Shown here: piece after piece, positions 29,698 to 37,287 of the stretch
Position numbering within the stretch: position 1 is the first letter of the stretch
Layout: every line of letters begins with the position of its first letter
Position numbers and translations under genes: made by a program
The notes under the pieces: model-generated
Database searches by the model: none
What the model was told of the DNA's origin: nothing
The model's input: the letters and a program-made list of their open reading frames with translations, nothing else
NCBI GenBank assembly: GCA_016879935.1
Contig: JAACJQ010000266.1
Span: 1 to 45,238, forward strand
DNA from: Archangiaceae bacterium
GTDB taxonomy: Bacteria > Myxococcota > Myxococcia > Myxococcales > Myxococcaceae
Direction of reading: 5' to 3'
DNA length: 45,238 nt

Positions 29698-32102
29698 TGG
29701 CCACTCCAGAGACAGACCTGCGGCGGAAGAGACGAGGCGGTGGTGATGGCGATGACGTCGGGCTTCAGGTTGCGCCCGAAGTCAGCCGTTCTGAGCCGAC
29801 CGACCCCGGTGCGCGCGACGGTACCGGTCGCGAGACGCAGCGGGCCGGAGGTGCCCGCGAGGCTCCACTGAAGCTGGAGCACGCCCGTGCTCGAGTCGAC
29901 CGTCATCACGTCTCGGCGCGAGTCGCCGTTGAGGTCTGCGAAGCCGATGGCCTGCGGTGCGGATGTGAAGGGCAACGTCAGCGGCGCAGCCGTGGGTTGA
30001 CGCGACGGAGTGCCCGGCGCCAACGCCCAGCTCGAGCTCGCGAAGAGCACCAGGTCGTCGATGCCGTCACCGTTCCAGTCGGTCGCCTCGAGCCGGGCGC
30101 GCGGGTACGGCAGCACGCGAAAGTCGGTGCCTGCGTCGGGCAACACGAAGGTGCCTGCGCCCTGATTGAAGATGAGTCGCGTCTCGTTCGCGTTCGAGGC
30201 AGCGACGTCGAGCAGCCCGTCGTGGTCGAAGTCTCCGAGGGCGAGGTCGGTGAGGCTCGCCGTCGAAGAGCCGGTCTTGAAGCTCGAGACCGACGAGAAG
30301 CCACCGTCAGCTGCGCTCAGCAGAATCGACACGCGCCCCTGGTTGTTGGGGTTGGCGATGGCGAGGTCTGGCCGGCAGTCGTTGTTGAAGTCTCCGACGT
30401 GCGCGCGGTCGCTGGAGATGCTGTTGGGCGTGAGCGACCGGCGCGTGGGGCCCGAGAAGCCCGCGGCTCCGCGGTTGAGCCAGGTCTGCACCTCGTCGCC
30501 GTTCACCAGCACGATGTCGGACAGACCGTTGGAGTCGAGGTCGATGGCGACCACGTCGTCGTAGTACGGCCCGAGGAAGAAGCCGGCGTCGTCCTGCTCG
30601 AACACCAGAACGCCGGCGTCGACGAAGCCACCGTCGAGGCTGCGCCAGAGCTGCACGCCTCCCACGGTCGGGGTCGAGACGTCGGTCACCACGTCCGGCA
30701 CTCCGTCTCCAGAGAAGTCGCCCACGTCGAGGTTGCGGGCGCCCAGGCCCAGCGGGTGGCACGAGACCGTGAAGTTCGTCACTGGCGCGGAGGCCGTCGC
30801 GCGCCCACCACAGACTCCGCCGACCGTGATGCTGAGCTGAAAGGCCCCGGCCTGCATCGCCGTGAGGCTGTCGACGACGATGCGAACGGTCTGGCCAGCG
30901 ACCAGGTTCACCGTGAGGGCTGAGGCGAGCCCATCTCCGGAGTCGTCGTCGCACGCGAGCTCGCTGCAGGTCGGCGACGTGAGGGTGAGGATGGTGTCGA
31001 AGGCGCTGCCGTCAGTGTCGAAGATGAACGTCCCGGTGAAAGGCGCGGTCCACGAGAAGACTCGCTCGGCGCCACTCGGCGCGAAGGATGGAGTGCACGA
31101 GGGCCGAACCGCGCCCACGCCCGCGGTCAGCATCGAAGAGACGATGAGGCCGGTGCCGCTCCGGAGTTCGCCTGTGCTGCAAGTCGCGGAGCCGCCGCCG
31201 GTCGCGATGCCACCGCCTGTCGCGATGCCGCCGCCTGTCGCGATGCCGCCGCCCGTGGCGATGCCGCCTCCCGTCGCGATGCCGCCGCCCGTCGCGATGC
31301 CACCACCTGTCGCGATGCCGCCACCTGTCGCGATGCCGCCGCCGATCGCGAAGCCGCCGCCCGTCGCGATGCCGCCTCCTGACGAAGAGCCCCCTCCTGT
31401 CGCAAAACCACCGCCCGTCGCGATGCCGCCTCCCGTCGCGATGCCGCCGCCCGTCGCGATGCCGCCTCCAGTCGCGATGCCGCCTCCTGTCGCGATGCCG
31501 CCGCCCGTCGAGATGCCGCCTCCCGTCGCGGTGCCGCCGCCTGTCGCGATTCCGCCTCCTGCAACGCCGCCTCCCGTCGCAACGCCACCTCCCGTCGCAA
31601 CGCCACCACCCGTCGCGATGCCACCACCCGTCGCGATGCCGCCACCCGTCGCGATGCTGCCGCCCGTCGCAACGCCGCCGCCCGTCGCAACGCCGCCGCC
31701 TGTCGCAACGCCGCCGCCCGTCACAACGCCTCCGCCACCGCCTGTCGCGATTCCGCCACCCGTTCCGGTGCCGCCGCCGAACGAAGAGCCTCCACCCGCA
31801 GCGCCACCCCCCGACTGCTCAACTCCGCCCGCCACACACCTGCCCAACTCGCAATGCTGATCGCCCGCGCACGATTCCCGCTTCGACTCGAACGCGCACA
31901 CCCCATCGCGGCACGTGCCGAGACCGAACAACTGAACCGTCTCGAGGTTCACGCACCGCGACGCAGGTGGCGCCGCACAGTCCTGTACGCTCCGACACGC
32001 CACGGGAGCTGCGCAGTCGGCACCTTCACACGCGAACTGGAGCGAGTTCGCATCGGGCAGGCACGCCGCCAGGAAACAGAACGAGAGCTTGAAGAGACGC
32101 AT
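29694..32102 (-). CDS. Lipoprotein with Gly-rich stalk, PPC-like domain and FG-GAP propeller
   Basis: 802 residues. Lipobox FLAAC (Cys14). A Cys-rich segment (~20-95) precedes a long Gly-rich stalk of about 30 GGGxAT hexapeptides. Then a PPC-like beta domain (FTGTFIFDTDGSAFDTIL, CDDDSGDG) and about seven FG-GAP/VCBS blades with calcium-loop motifs: DFSGDGVPDVV, DLDSNGLSDIV, DFNNDCRPDLA, DFDHDGLLDVA, DWNGDGIDDLV, DLNGDSRRDVM. It is an outer-surface or secreted propeller. Its stop overlaps the PEGA-type gene. Ligand unknown. Confidence 0.9.
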   Translation of the reverse strand: MRLFKLSFCFLAACLPDANSLQFACEGADCAAPVACRSVQDCAAPPASRCVNLETVQLFGLGTCRDGVCAFESKRESCAGDQHCELGRCVAGGVEQSGGGAAGGGSSFGGGTGTGGGIATGGGGGVVTGGGVATGGGVATGGGVATGGSIATGGGIATGGGIATGGGVATGGGVATGGGVAGGGIATGGGTATGGGISTGGGIATGGGIATGGGIATGGGIATGGGIATGGGFATGGGSSSGGGIATGGGFAIGGGIATGGGIATGGGIATGGGIATGGGIATGGGIATGGGIATGGGIATGGGSATCSTGELRSGTGLIVSSMLTAGVGAVRPSCTPSFAPSGAERVFSWTAPFTGTFIFDTDGSAFDTILTLTSPTCSELACDDDSGDGLASALTVNLVAGQTVRIVVDSLTAMQAGAFQLSITVGGVCGGRATASAPVTNFTVSCHPLGLGARNLDVGDFSGDGVPDVVTDVSTPTVGGVQLWRSLDGGFVDAGVLVFEQDDAGFFLGPYYDDVVAIDLDSNGLSDIVLVNGDEVQTWLNRGAAGFSGPTRRSLTPNSISSDRAHVGDFNNDCRPDLAIANPNNQGRVSILLSAADGGFSSVSSFKTGSSTASLTDLALGDFDHDGLLDVAASNANETRLIFNQGAGTFVLPDAGTDFRVLPYPRARLEATDWNGDGIDDLVLFASSSWALAPGTPSRQPTAAPLTLPFTSAPQAIGFADLNGDSRRDVMTVDSSTGVLQLQWSLAGTSGPLRLATGTVARTGVGRLRTADFGRNLKPDVIAITTASSLPPQVCLWSGQ
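31190..31790 (-). repeat. 18-bp minisatellite encoding GGGxAT units
   Basis: A plus-strand unit close to CCGCCTCCCGTCGCGATG is repeated some 30 times over ~600 bases, encoding GGG-I/V-A-T. Divergent units (SSSGGG, FAIGGG, one five-residue unit) interrupt it. The unit resembles the 18-bp unit at 21535-21712, with the same length and phase. Confidence 0.9.
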
Positions 32103-32183
32103 CGCAAACGGGACGGGCCGAGCCGCTCCACGTCGCGCACGAAATGAACTCGGTCGCGAGATCAGCCTCTTGCACGCCCGGCG

Positions 32184-35100
32184 TCAGGGGAGCGTGCTCA
32201 ACGTTCCATCGAACTTCACGGCCCGAAACGGCTGGCCACTGTCGGTCGAGACGATGAGCCATTTCACGTCACGCGCCATCAACTCGCTCTTCTGCGCAGC
32301 GGTGGTCGCCGGGTCTCTGAACGGGTCGAACAAGAAGTCTTCGGTGAAGTTGTGGTGCTGCGGCCGGTACGTCTGCGCGAAGTCGGCCGTGAGCCGCAGC
32401 GGCTGCGTAGTGAGCCCGGTGATGTCGGTGCCCACCCATTTCACGTTCGGCGCGGTGTAGCCGGCGCTGGGGCCGCTGGGGTTGGGCGGCCAGTAGAACT
32501 TCGTCGTCACGCTGATGCCGCCCTTGTCGAACGTGCGCGTCTGCAGCGAGTGCCGGCTGGTGATGACCTCGTCCTCCGGGCACGTCTGCAGCACGACGTC
32601 GTCCTGGAGTGTGGTGGTGGGCGCTCCGGGGAACTGGGGAATCGCGAGCTGCGGCTGCGCCCAGGTGACGTGCACCCAGAAGAGCAGCTCCTGCGCGGTG
32701 ATGATGGGTGGCTGGGTGGCGTTCACCAGACGTGGCACCTCGACCGAGAGCTGCACCGTACGCGCACGGGCGCCGTTGCCGAACGAGAAGGCGTCGAGCA
32801 GCGTGTTCATGTCCTGCGAGTGCGCGAAGCCGGGCCAGCCCGAAGGCGCGCCACTGATGGTCTGCACACTGTCTCCGTCGACGAGTTCGAGCGTGGGTGA
32901 CCCCAAGAGCGACTGCAGGCGCTCGGCGTCGGTGAGCAGCACGTCACGCAGCTGCGCGTCGAGCCGGAGCCGCGTGCGGTGAATCGACAGCAGGTTCGAG
33001 TTCTCTCCCTGAAAAGTGCACAGCCGGCGCGGGCGATTGAGCACGAAGGGCACCACGGTGTTCGCGGTCGACGGCACGGGCAGCGGGCGCACCTGCTTCA
33101 CCCACAACTTTCCGGGCAGCGGCACCTGCTTCTTGAACTCGAAGTCGAGCGCGAAGGGAGCCGTCACCGTCGGCGCATGGGCCGCCGCCACGCGGTCGAG
33201 GAGCACGCCCAGCTTCTTGTAGTCGTTGTCGGCGCCCTGCTCGTCCATCACCCAGCGGCCGAGCGGAATGCGGCTCGACGGGCGCTCGAGGAAGAAGGTC
33301 CACGAGTTGGCGGCGTAGCTCCAGCCGCGCAGCACCTCGGGCGTCGACTCACCAGTGGGGTTGGTGACGGAGTCGGCGCCGAGCTGCGTGACGACGTCGA
33401 GCGTCTTCGAGGTGGGGCCGCTCCAGACGTACGTCGCAACGCCGTTGGCGAGCTCTTCGTCGTCGGGCACCGAAGCGTGCACGAGCACCGCCATGCCGAC
33501 CTGCGACTCGTTCACGCGGTGGCGCAGACGCTCGAGGTACGCGTTGTCGTTGTAGAAGCTGGCGAACACCCGGCGCAGCGCCAGGAAGACGCCACGCTCG
33601 TCCTTCTTTCCCGGCGTGCAGCGGCTGGGGCCCACCGTGTCCTGGTCGTCGTCGTCGGCGAGACAGCCGGTGAAGCTGTCGTAGAGCCCGGCGCCGGTGA
33701 ACTGCGCGGTGTCTTCCACGTTCGTCGAGGAGCGAAACCGGATGCCCTTCGTCGGGTCGAAGCCGGTGAGCGCCGCACGAATGCCGGCCTGCGCAGCGCT
33801 CGAGAACGTCGCCTCGGCCTCGATGAAGGCGCGCACCTGCGCGAGCGTGGCCCGGGTGACGGCGAGGTTCTGCGGAGGCCATGTCGAGATGGGCGCCAGA
33901 CGCTGGTCGAGCTCTGCGCGCAGCGTGCGACCCGTCGAGACCTGCTGGGCCATGGCGTCGTCCCACGCGTCGAACGAGAGCGCGACGGCCGGGTACGAGT
34001 CGTTGGGAAGGGCGCGGCGGAGCAGGCCGTAGTTGGCCGCCTTGCCACCGAAGAACCGCGCGTCGGCCACCTGCAACGCATCGGTGCTGGCCGAGTACGC
34101 ACCGCGCGTTTGTTTCGCCGGCAGGTTGAGCGCAGGCGGCTGTTTGGTGTTCAGCAATTGCGTGCGCACCGTCGGCGCGAGGCCGGTCGCGTCGAACACG
34201 TCGAACGTGCAGGAGCCGGTGGCGGTCGACACGCGCACCATCACCTGCTTGCCGTCGAGGGCGGCGAGCTTCGTCACGTCGGCCTCGTGCGGCGTGAAGA
34301 CGAAGGGAATGTCGAGCGTGGTGGCGAGAATGGCGACGTGCGAGTTCGGCGTCGCGGCGGTGAGCGAGACGATGCCTGCGACGGGCGGCACCTCGGCGGG
34401 AATGCGCTCGGTGACGAGAACGTCGTTCACCGTGAGCCGGCCGTCGGCGTACGCGGCGTCGAGGTCGCCAGGCGCGACGTGCACGAGCTTTCCGAGCGCC
34501 CAGCCCATCGCGTAGCAGACGCTGCCGCGCGTCCACCGGTCGGGCGTCGAGAGCGGAATGCCGTTCGTCGCGAGCCACGCGCGGTCGCGTTCGGCGCTCG
34601 CCTGCTGCTCGAAGGTGGGCATGTAGAAGGCCTGCAGCCCCGGCTGCGCATCGAGGGAGCTCTTCACGAGGTCGAAGACGCGCTTCACCATCTCCTTCGG
34701 GTACGGGTCGGCGCGCACGAGCTGAATGCCGACCTCGTTGAAGTTCGCGTTCGTCAGCACTGCGCCGGTGATGGCCTGCTGCCCTGCTGCGTGCAGCGAG
34801 ACCGCGTCGAACTGCGGCACCGTCATGCCGACGAACGGGTCGAGGCGCGCGACGGCGAACGGCGCGTGGAGCGGGTACGTGCGGCCGTCCTGGAAGTAGA
34901 CCTTCGTCGGGTCGCGCATCAGCACGGTGAACTTCACCCAGAGCACCTCGGCCGAATCCTGCGCGAACGGGTCGAAGGGAATGGTGATGCGGTTCTTCCA
35001 CGAGGCGTGCGGCGTGATGGTGATGGGCGAGATGGGTACGGGCCACTCGAAGCCAGCGTCGCCTGCGCCAGAACCAGCATCGGGAACGATGACGCCCGCA

Positions 35101-35192
35101 TCAGGGTCGAGGCCGGCATCGGTGACGGGTTGTGGTGCGGGACAGGCGGCGAACACGAGCAGCGCGAGGACTCCGAAGCGGGCGCGAAACAT
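32184..35192 (-). CDS. Lipoprotein with phosphohistidine and ATP-grasp (glucan-water-dikinase-like) domains
   Basis: 1002 residues from ATG 35192, chosen because it begins a clean lipoprotein signal (LLVFAAC, Cys17); the upstream frame is not protein-like. A DAG-rich tether follows. Residue His285 sits in SLTAATPNSHVAILATTLDIPFVF, a mobile phosphohistidine-type motif. After it comes an ATP-grasp region: FGGKAANYGLL (381-391), RFRSSTNVEDTAQFTGAGLYD (485-505, quoted by its RSSTNVED core), and LWVKQVRPL near 690. Having the His domain before the ATP-grasp domain is the order of plant glucan-water dikinases. The C-terminal ~250 residues are a beta-rich region. It would sit outside the cytoplasm, where ATP is not expected, which is odd. 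Confidence 0.85.
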   Translation of the reverse strand: MFRARFGVLALLVFAACPAPQPVTDAGLDPDAGVIVPDAGSGAGDAGFEWPVPISPITITPHASWKNRITIPFDPFAQDSAEVLWVKFTVLMRDPTKVYFQDGRTYPLHAPFAVARLDPFVGMTVPQFDAVSLHAAGQQAITGAVLTNANFNEVGIQLVRADPYPKEMVKRVFDLVKSSLDAQPGLQAFYMPTFEQQASAERDRAWLATNGIPLSTPDRWTRGSVCYAMGWALGKLVHVAPGDLDAAYADGRLTVNDVLVTERIPAEVPPVAGIVSLTAATPNSHVAILATTLDIPFVFTPHEADVTKLAALDGKQVMVRVSTATGSCTFDVFDATGLAPTVRTQLLNTKQPPALNLPAKQTRGAYSASTDALQVADARFFGGKAANYGLLRRALPNDSYPAVALSFDAWDDAMAQQVSTGRTLRAELDQRLAPISTWPPQNLAVTRATLAQVRAFIEAEATFSSAAQAGIRAALTGFDPTKGIRFRSSTNVEDTAQFTGAGLYDSFTGCLADDDDQDTVGPSRCTPGKKDERGVFLALRRVFASFYNDNAYLERLRHRVNESQVGMAVLVHASVPDDEELANGVATYVWSGPTSKTLDVVTQLGADSVTNPTGESTPEVLRGWSYAANSWTFFLERPSSRIPLGRWVMDEQGADNDYKKLGVLLDRVAAAHAPTVTAPFALDFEFKKQVPLPGKLWVKQVRPLPVPSTANTVVPFVLNRPRRLCTFQGENSNLLSIHRTRLRLDAQLRDVLLTDAERLQSLLGSPTLELVDGDSVQTISGAPSGWPGFAHSQDMNTLLDAFSFGNGARARTVQLSVEVPRLVNATQPPIITAQELLFWVHVTWAQPQLAIPQFPGAPTTTLQDDVVLQTCPEDEVITSRHSLQTRTFDKGGISVTTKFYWPPNPSGPSAGYTAPNVKWVGTDITGLTTQPLRLTADFAQTYRPQHHNFTEDFLFDPFRDPATTAAQKSELMARDVKWLIVSTDSGQPFRAVKFDGTLSTLP

Positions 35193-35336
35193 GCGCGCGC
35201 AGCGTGCAAGACACACACCTCGTCGGAGCTCCCGGCTCACGCACGGTTGCCGAGGTGCGCAGGTGGAAAACTGAGGTTCGTGCTCCTCAGACCGTGGAAC
35301 CGCGAGGAGGTCGGGATACCGATGAGACGACATTCC

Positions 35337-35352
35337 TTCAGACGCGTCTGAA
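35337..35352. promoter_or_regulatory. Perfect 16-base palindrome before the 35368 gene
   Basis: TTCAGACGCGTCTGAA is its own reverse complement, centred 24 bases before the ATG at 35368. No other strong dyad is seen nearby. Position just before the start suggests a homodimeric regulator site. Confidence 0.5.
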
Positions 35353-35367
35353 AGAGGCGCACGCGCC

Positions 35368-36444
35368 ATGAAGGAGAACCGCTTGCCCAGAATCCCGAAG
35401 AACAGGCCGACTCCACTCGCGTCTCCGGCAGTTCAGCCGTCGCCGAGTGCGACCGAGCCACGACGCGGCCACCGAGGGAAGCGCGTGGGAGACCACTTCG
35501 AAGAATCGGCCATCGTGGCGGCGAAGGAGCGCGCGCGGCCTGTCGAGCCGAGCCGTCTGTGGAAGTCACTCGGCGAGCTGGGCCTGAGCCAGTCCAGTGA
35601 CGCGGCGGGCATGAAGGCGTTCCTCGCGCAGCGTTCGCTGGCGATGCCCGAGCCCACGGCCGCGCCAGATGTTCGTGGGGCCGACCTGGCGAGCGCATTG
35701 TTTTCGGCGATTCGCCCAACCCGCAGAGCGCTCGACATCGTGTTCATCGGCGCAGGCCACGTGGGCGAGGTGATGCAGCAAGCGTCAGACGCGGGCTTCG
35801 CGCCACTGCGAACCGGCGTTGGGTCGACGGAATGGCTGCGGGCGTGGGAGCCGCAGGCCGTCGAGGGTTCGTACACGCTCGGTGACCTGGTCGACTTCGC
35901 GGCGGTGGTGGCGAACGACGCTCGGCGCCCCGCCGTGTCTCGAGTCGGCCCACCGCTCATCGTCGTCGCTGATCAGCATGGCGCGGAATACCCGTTGCGG
36001 TTGCCGTCGCCTCAGGAGCTCCAACAGGCCGGGGTCAAAGAGGTGACCCTCTTTCTCGAGAACCGCCGGCCAGGTGAGCTCGAGCCAGGCGTGCTGTCGA
36101 ACGGCTGGCCCATGGAGCAGCGCCTGGAAGCGCAACTTCAGGCCTATCGCGCCGCCGGTATCGAGGTTCATCGACGGGGTCTCGAGACCCCGACACAGCG
36201 CTCGGAGTCGGAGCTTCGGCAGCTCGACCGGCCGGCGCCCCCTCAGTTTGCAGACGCTCCGACCTTCATCGCCCTGGTCGACGAGCTCTGGCTCGATCGA
36301 GCCTTCTTCTCGGCCGTGACGCCCGAGCAGGCCATCGCGTGGCTCCAGAACCACCGTGTGAACTGGGCGGCTCGAGGTCCCTTCTGGAGCGCGCAGCTCG
36401 CTCGCGTCGACCAGGCCATCGCCGAGCTCGCCGCGGCGAAATGA
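35368..36444 (+). CDS. Unrecognised protein with disordered N-terminus
   Basis: 358 residues. Residues 1-~60 are Pro/Arg/Ser-rich with no signal peptide. The rest contains a DIVFIGAGHVGEVMQQA segment (~120-136) that looks like a strand-loop-helix, and VVADQHGAEYPLRLPSPQELQQAGVKEVTLFLE (~199-231 in blocks), a pattern faintly like the histidine and acidic motifs of ChaN/TraB/Ere-type proteins. This resemblance is weak and I do not assign a family. The C-terminus is helical. A palindrome lies just upstream. A cytoplasmic or secreted effector-like role cannot be judged. Confidence 0.7.
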   Translation: MKENRLPRIPKNRPTPLASPAVQPSPSATEPRRGHRGKRVGDHFEESAIVAAKERARPVEPSRLWKSLGELGLSQSSDAAGMKAFLAQRSLAMPEPTAAPDVRGADLASALFSAIRPTRRALDIVFIGAGHVGEVMQQASDAGFAPLRTGVGSTEWLRAWEPQAVEGSYTLGDLVDFAAVVANDARRPAVSRVGPPLIVVADQHGAEYPLRLPSPQELQQAGVKEVTLFLENRRPGELEPGVLSNGWPMEQRLEAQLQAYRAAGIEVHRRGLETPTQRSESELRQLDRPAPPQFADAPTFIALVDELWLDRAFFSAVTPEQAIAWLQNHRVNWAARGPFWSAQLARVDQAIAELAAAK

Positions 36445-36527
36445 GCCCGAATATCCACCCCCCAGCTGGAAAGCGCCGTGACAGTTTCTCAGTGAGTGAG
36501 TGAAGGTGCGCCTCCGACAATGAGCGC

Positions 36528-37226
36528 ATGAGCGCCGTCACCTTCCGAACCGCCACCATCAACGTGAAGTCGAACCCCGAGATGCGCCAGACGAGCGTGG
36601 TGCACGACGTTCGCAAAGCGTCGCATCAAGCGAGCATCATCGGCTGGCAGGAGATCGAACCCGAGCGCTACCGTCAGGCGATTCGCGACCTGCCTCCGAA
36701 CTGGAGCCACTTCATGCCGAAGGGCAGCGCGAACCCCATCTCGTGGCGCAACGACATCTGGAAGAAGACGGGCGGAGACTCCATCACCACGCACAAGGGC
36801 CTCGCGGGCGTGACGCCGCACCGGAACATCACCTGGGTGAAGCTGAAGCACCGCGAGACGGGGAAAGAGATCGTGCGAATCAACACGCACCTGATCAGCG
36901 GCGCGTGGAGCGAGCACAAGCCCACCACCGAGTGGCGCCGCAAGCAGTGGCGTGAGCACATGTCGCAGCTCAACGACCTCGTGCGGCACTTCGAGAAGCA
37001 GGGCGCCGAGGTCATCGTCGGCGGCGACTTCAACCGCGACAGCTTCAAGGTGCTGGGCGACCACGTTCGCTACGACAACAAGCTCAACGTCGGCACGCAC
37101 GGCCACAGCACGCTCGACTACCTCATGCACACGAAGGGGCCCGAGCTGGTGAACCTCGGCACGCGCGTGCAGGGCGGCTACGCGACCGACCACGACGCGG
37201 TGGTTGGCCGTTACCGTCTGCGCTGA
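36528..37226 (+). CDS. Endonuclease/exonuclease/phosphatase (EEP) family protein
   Basis: 232 residues. Family motifs are in order: ATINVK (strand 1 with the metal-near Asn), WQEIEPERY (catalytic Glu), INTHL, VIVGGDFNRD (catalytic Asp and Asn) and the C-terminal YATDHDAVVGRY (Asp-His pair). The protein has no signal peptide, so it should act in the cytoplasm or be released by another route. Substrate cannot be told: the family includes AP endonucleases, phosphoinositide phosphatases and nucleases. At 232 residues it is near the lower end of the family. Confidence 0.88.
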   Translation: MSAVTFRTATINVKSNPEMRQTSVVHDVRKASHQASIIGWQEIEPERYRQAIRDLPPNWSHFMPKGSANPISWRNDIWKKTGGDSITTHKGLAGVTPHRNITWVKLKHRETGKEIVRINTHLISGAWSEHKPTTEWRRKQWREHMSQLNDLVRHFEKQGAEVIVGGDFNRDSFKVLGDHVRYDNKLNVGTHGHSTLDYLMHTKGPELVNLGTRVQGGYATDHDAVVGRYRLR

Positions 37227-37287
37227 GCCGACCTCGGCAGAATGCCTATATCCACCGGGGCGGCGCGGGTGGGTACGGTCTCGGCCC

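Noticed and set aside
31190-31790. CRISPR-like array because of regular short repeats
   Set aside because: Units are 18 bp tandem copies without spacers and they code for GGGxAT hexapeptides in frame.
30862-31860. Plus-strand frame with long AMPPPV repeats
   Set aside because: It is the antisense reading of the GGGxAT repeat in the FG-GAP lipoprotein; no start context or conserved domain.
32979-35351. 790-codon plus-strand frame opposite the dikinase-like lipoprotein
   Set aside because: Arg/Glu/His-rich shadow of a convincing gene on the other strand.
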